From contig NZ_BAGA01000145.1 in assembly GCF_000308595.1 (NCBI RefSeq), forward strand, positions 1 through 64,000: a stretch of DNA of 64,000 bases. Direction: 5' to 3'. This document shows positions 60,344 to 64,000 of this stretch, piece after piece (positions within the stretch are counted from its first letter, which is position 1; every line of letters begins with the position of its first letter). The stretch comes from Nocardia higoensis NBRC 100133. GTDB taxonomy: Bacteria > Actinomycetota > Actinomycetes > Mycobacteriales > Mycobacteriaceae. A program made the translations under genes and the position numbers. The notes beneath the pieces were generated by a model, which did no database searches, was not told the origin of the DNA, and worked only from the letters and a program-made list of their open reading frames with translations.

Positions 60344-63300
60344 ATGACGCCCAGCACCTTCCCCACCCTGCCCCCGGGGGCACCGGTGGCCGTCATCGGC
60401 ATGAGCTGCCGGCTGCCCGCCGCGGCGAACCTCGACGAGTTCCGTCGGGGCGGCCCGCGCGCTCGGGACGCCGCGTACGAACCGGTCGCCGGACCCCACC
60501 TCGACGCTGTCGACCTCTTCGACAGCGCTTGGTTCGGCATCTCCGACGCCGAGGCGGCCGTCCTCGATCCCCGCCGGCGCCTGGCGCTGGAAGCGGTGGT
60601 CGAGGCGATCGACGACGCGGGCATCGGGTACCGGATACGCGGTTCGGGCACCGCCGTCGTCGCGGCGATCGGTCCCACGCCGGGATACGGCCGCGGCGGT
60701 GCGGGCGGCGATTTCGCACAGGGCATCTCGCACGTGCTCGGCCTGCACGGGCCGGGCGCGACGCTGGAGATCTCGGGCGGCGAGCCCGGCTGGGCCGAAG
60801 CCGTGGCGCGCGCGTTCGAGGACGCATCGGTGCCGTTCGTGATCGTCGCGGGCGCGGATGTCGAAATCCTCGCCGAGGCGAAGGCCGGGGGCGGCGGTCG
60901 GGTACACGTCGGTTCGGGCGCCGCATCTTCGCGGATCCTGCACGCGCGCAACGGGTCCGGGTCGGTTGCCGCGGCATGGGCGGGCCGGTCGGCGGCAGGC
61001 GGGGCGCCGGTGAGCGAGATCCGCCGGCGGGCGGGCGGCGCAGTGCTGATCCTGCAACGGCTCGCCGACGCGGTGCGTACCGGTAGCCGCGTGTACGCCG
61101 AGATCGACCTTCTCGCAGTGGATTCGATGGGCGCTGGACGCTCACGCGGAGGCGGCGGTGTGACCGAAGGCCGGCCTGCCGCTGAGCCCTCACCCGCGCA
61201 CACGAGCGGATCGCTGCTCGTGCCCGGGGCCCGATCGGTCCACCGGTCCGCGGCCGATTCGATGTCCGGGTCCGGGGCCGCGCGCGGGTCCGACGCCGAC
61301 CGCGAGCCCGGACGTGAAAGCACGTTCGGGGCCGCGTCCGCGGGCGGTTCGATGCCCGCGACCCGATCGATTGTGACGGTGATCGAGCGGGTGTGCGAGC
61401 AGACCGACGATTCCGGAGCGCGGGCCGGCGGCGATACATGTGAGCCGAGCGCGTCGGCGGTCCGGTCGCCGATCGTGGTGCGCCCCACTCCTCCCGGCCC
61501 GTCGGTGCGGCCCACGGACCCGCCGGTGCTGATCACCGTGACCGGCCGCGACGGCGGTGAGTTCAGGAACGCGGCGCTGCGGCTGGTCCACCACCTGCGC
61601 TGCGCCGCGCCCGAAGGCGACCGGACCGCGGAGTACGCCGCGTTGCACGCGCTGTCCGCCGCGACCACCCGCTCGTTCCCGCAGGCGACGCGGGGGGCGG
61701 TGCTGGCCGCGGACGCGGCGCAGGCTCGGGAGCGGTTGCGGGCGCTCGCCCAGGGCGAGCCGGGCCCCGGCATCGTGGGGCCGCGCACGACGCGACGGCG
61801 GGGCGGGGTGATGTTCCTGTTCACCGGCACCGCGGAGCGGCCGGCCCGACTGGGCCGGGCGCTCGCCGCGCGTTATCCGGTGTTCGCGGCGGCGCTCAAC
61901 GAGATGACCGATGCGGTGGTCGCGGCGGGCGGGCCACGGATCTGGACGCCACGCTTCGGTTTCCACCCCGCGGGGGCCGGGTGCGCCGAAGACGAGCTGG
62001 GATTGCCGGCGGGCTTCGTCCATCAGGTCGCTCTGGCGCGGCTGCTCGAATCCTGGGGGGTGCGCCCGGACGCGGTGTGCGGGTACGGGTTCGGTGAGCT
62101 GGCCGCGGGCGTGGTCGCCGGGGTGCTCACCCCGGCGGATGGGGCCCGGCTCGCCGTCCGGTGGGCCGGTCGAGCGGGTGCGATGCCGCCGGACGAGCGG
62201 GTGAGCGCGCTGGTGGGCGCGAGTCCCGAGGAGGTGGCACGGCTGATCGAGCCGCTGCGACCCGCGGTCGCCGTCGCGGCGGTACACGGACCGCGCTCGG
62301 TGCTCGTGCGCGGTGAGCCCCGTCAGGTGGAGACCCTCGCGCGGCGCGCGGAGCGGCGCGGGCTGACCGTCGTCGTCCCGGCCGACAGCGCTGCGGCAGT
62401 CGCGGTACCGCCACCGCATTCGGCTCCCTCGGACGCCGAACACGAGCCCGGTGGCCGGCACGTCCGACCGGAACAACTCGGCCTCGGTACGCCTCGGGTG
62501 CCGTTCTATTCCACCGTCCGCGCCGGCGAGGTCTTCACGACGTGCGCACCGGACGGCCACTACTGGACGGAAGAGACCGGCGGCGCCGTGCACTTGGCGG
62601 CCGCGATGGCGCGGGCGGTGCGCGACGGCGTGGGCACGGTGCTCGAGTTCGCGACGCACCCGGCCCTGGTGCCGGCCTTGCGGGAGTACCCGGAGTTCGC
62701 GGATTCCGCGCACCCGGTCGGCGACCGCGACGACGAAGTGGCCGCGCTGTTGCTCGCGCTCGCCGAACTGCACGCCGACGGCCGGTTCGTCGAATGGTCC
62801 GGCCAGGGTCCGTTCACCGCCGCGGCGCCGCGACGGCGCTGGCGGCGCACCCCGGTCCGGTCACCGCTGCCGCTGGTCACCGATTGCGCCGCTGCCACGG
62901 TCGACGCCGGCGAGACCGGTGAACACGCGCTCGGCGCCGTCGCGCTCGTGCCCACCGGCTATTGGGTACGCACCCTGCTGCGCCTGGCCGCGCCGGCCGA
63001 GATGATGACCGATTTCGTCGTGCACGACCGGCTCGGGCCGGACGCGCTGGGCGCGATCGAATGCCGAGACGACGGCCCGGCCGGTTTGCGCGCCTACATC
63101 GACGAGGTACCCGTGGTGTCGGCGCGACCCCTGCCCGGACCCACCCCCGCCGACATCGTGGCATGGATGCGCGTGGTCGACACCGGCCGCTCGGCGCGGC
63201 ATCGGATGCGCGAACTCGGCAGCACCGGTTTCTACGCGCTCCTGCGCAGGAACCGCCTGGAATACGGCCCGCGGCGGCGGGTGCTCGGCCGTTTGGAAAC

Positions 63301-64000
63301 CGGTGGCGGGCACGCCTTCGCCACGGTGGAAACCGTTGCGGCAAACCTGGTCTCGATTGTCGAGGGGTGCCTGCATCTGCTCGTCGCGGCCGCCCCCGAG
63401 TACGTCTCGGACCGGACCTGGCCGAGTGTGCCCGCGATTTCGGCGGTGTGGGTGGGCACGAACGCCGACCGGCTGATCGCCCGCGCGTACGCCACCGTGC
63501 GCGAGCGTGGGCCGGACTCCCTGCTCGGCGACGTCGTCGGCACCGACGACGAAGGAGTACCGGTGCTGGCACTGTCGGGGGTTCGCATCGTCTTCGCCGA
63601 GCGCGACGCGGACGCCGGGGACGAACAGCCCGAGATCGCCCCGTTCCGCACCCAGGTGTGGCTGCCCGTCGCCACCGGCACGGACGCGCCGCCCTCCCGG
63701 ATGCGACGGCTGCTGGTGGTCGGCGCTTCGGAAACCGCTGCGCGCCTTGCCCGTTCGACCGACCTGACGGTGCCCACCGAGCACGTCGCGACGGCGCCGG
63801 ACGCGGCGGGCGAAGTGGTGTGGGCGGCCGCCGAAGCCGTGGACCCACCCACCGGGATCGTGCTGGTCTGGCCCGACGGCGACGATCCCGAACCGGCCGC
63901 CGCGCTGGCCCGCGCCCACACCGCGCTCACCCGCGCCTGCGCCGCCGCCGGGCTCGCCGGTCTGACCGTGGTACTGCCCCGCCGTGCCCTGCGTGGCAGC
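60344..64000 (+). CDS. Polyketide-synthase-like protein with degenerate KS, AT and DH domains (3' end beyond window)
   Basis: A frame of 1219 codons from ATG 60344 (GAGGGAGG upstream) to the window end, without a stop. The order is type I PKS. The KS begins VAVIGMSCRLP (14-24) and LDPRRRLALEA, but the Cys aligns with Gly145 in GPGATLEISGG. The KS second half, with the HGTGT motif, is missing and replaced by a low-complexity linker (about 270-390). The AT (490-720) has GYGFGE instead of GHSxGE, so Gly582 replaces Ser, and the catalytic-His region reads PADSAAAV. A DH-like region (about 860-1090) and a KR-type start follow. No working extender loading is possible in this part. Confidence 0.8.
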   Translation, partial: MTPSTFPTLPPGAPVAVIGMSCRLPAAANLDEFRRGGPRARDAAYEPVAGPHLDAVDLFDSAWFGISDAEAAVLDPRRRLALEAVVEAIDDAGIGYRIRGSGTAVVAAIGPTPGYGRGGAGGDFAQGISHVLGLHGPGATLEISGGEPGWAEAVARAFEDASVPFVIVAGADVEILAEAKAGGGGRVHVGSGAASSRILHARNGSGSVAAAWAGRSAAGGAPVSEIRRRAGGAVLILQRLADAVRTGSRVYAEIDLLAVDSMGAGRSRGGGGVTEGRPAAEPSPAHTSGSLLVPGARSVHRSAADSMSGSGAARGSDADREPGRESTFGAASAGGSMPATRSIVTVIERVCEQTDDSGARAGGDTCEPSASAVRSPIVVRPTPPGPSVRPTDPPVLITVTGRDGGEFRNAALRLVHHLRCAAPEGDRTAEYAALHALSAATTRSFPQATRGAVLAADAAQARERLRALAQGEPGPGIVGPRTTRRRGGVMFLFTGTAERPARLGRALAARYPVFAAALNEMTDAVVAAGGPRIWTPRFGFHPAGAGCAEDELGLPAGFVHQVALARLLESWGVRPDAVCGYGFGELAAGVVAGVLTPADGARLAVRWAGRAGAMPPDERVSALVGASPEEVARLIEPLRPAVAVAAVHGPRSVLVRGEPRQVETLARRAERRGLTVVVPADSAAAVAVPPPHSAPSDAEHEPGGRHVRPEQLGLGTPRVPFYSTVRAGEVFTTCAPDGHYWTEETGGAVHLAAAMARAVRDGVGTVLEFATHPALVPALREYPEFADSAHPVGDRDDEVAALLLALAELHADGRFVEWSGQGPFTAAAPRRRWRRTPVRSPLPLVTDCAAATVDAGETGEHALGAVALVPTGYWVRTLLRLAAPAEMMTDFVVHDRLGPDALGAIECRDDGPAGLRAYIDEVPVVSARPLPGPTPADIVAWMRVVDTGRSARHRMRELGSTGFYALLRRNRLEYGPRRRVLGRLETGGGHAFATVETVAANLVSIVEGCLHLLVAAAPEYVSDRTWPSVPAISAVWVGTNADRLIARAYATVRERGPDSLLGDVVGTDDEGVPVLALSGVRIVFAERDADAGDEQPEIAPFRTQVWLPVATGTDAPPSRMRRLLVVGASETAARLARSTDLTVPTEHVATAPDAAGEVVWAAAEAVDPPTGIVLVWPDGDDPEPAAALARAHTALTRACAAAGLAGLTVVLPRRALRGS

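Noticed and set aside
59269..61830. Long minus-strand frame opposite the MBL and PKS genes (853 codons)
   Set aside because: It is an antisense shadow in high-GC DNA: composition is Pro/Arg/Ser-rich, no motif is visible, and the plus strand carries clear PKS-type sequence.

Overview
The window is a high-GC actinobacterial chromosome segment, most likely from Nocardia or a close mycolic-acid-containing relative. The main evidence is a gene block with the order known from Mycobacterium tuberculosis (ponA1, a GT87 membrane mannosyltransferase, rpsF, ssb, rpsR, rplI, dnaB). Supporting evidence is a FadD5-like acyl-CoA ligase, a long cutinase-family protein, a secretory lipase and frequent GTG/TTG starts. 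No rRNA, tRNA, CRISPR array, insertion sequence or prophage was recognised.

Layout. (1) 1-3955: 3' part of ponA1 and a GT87 gene. (2) 3968-19619: an accessory island of tellurium-resistance (Ter) type lying inside the otherwise conserved core block. It holds three TerD-family genes, a three-gene AIM24 run, a HAD phosphatase, an 872-residue PRTase-TRSP-StiP fusion, a CitE-like lyase, a coiled-coil protein, TerC and a DUF389 protein. It ends with a second, inverted GT87 paralogue, so two GT87 genes bracket the island. (3) 19742-24643: rpsF-ssb-rpsR-rplI, then a roughly 590-base gap with a cluster of DnaA-box-like sequences, then dnaB interrupted by a 362-residue intein whose endonuclease region looks deleted. 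(4) 24644-32221: a patchwork of single genes (HxlR/glyoxalase pair, gabT, NYN nuclease, quinone reductase/AraC pair, secreted proteins). It includes three short decayed gene fragments, two of them partial copies of a neighbouring intact gene. (5) 32279-42993: a nitrogen-salvage locus. A GntR regulator with likely operators is followed by allantoicase, PuuE-type allantoinase, a fused ureAB, ureC, ureG, ureD, ureE with a long histidine tail, ureF and an orphan urea-binding lipoprotein urtA. (6) 43139-60131: secreted hydrolases, a methyltransferase, two nitronate-monooxygenase-like flavoproteins, GntR and TetR regulators, a 2OG-oxygenase-like/SDR pair with missing catalytic motifs, a kinase-like/MprF-type membrane protein, a FadD5-like ligase and a metallo-beta-lactamase-fold hydrolase. 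(7) 60344-64000: the start of a large polyketide-synthase-like protein that runs off the window and lacks the KS cysteine and the AT serine and histidine.

How the genes work together. Allantoinase opens allantoin to allantoate, allantoicase releases urea, UrtA could capture external urea, and the urease with its accessory proteins makes ammonia. The Ter island matches the biosynthetic type of Ter system, proposed to make or process a nucleoside-like metabolite (PRTase, StiP, HAD, CitE) alongside TerD/TerC metal-stress proteins. The points most worth a second look are the DnaA-box cluster before dnaB, the Ter island with its AIM24 trio, the catalytically empty PKS, and the 2OG/SDR pair without catalytic residues.
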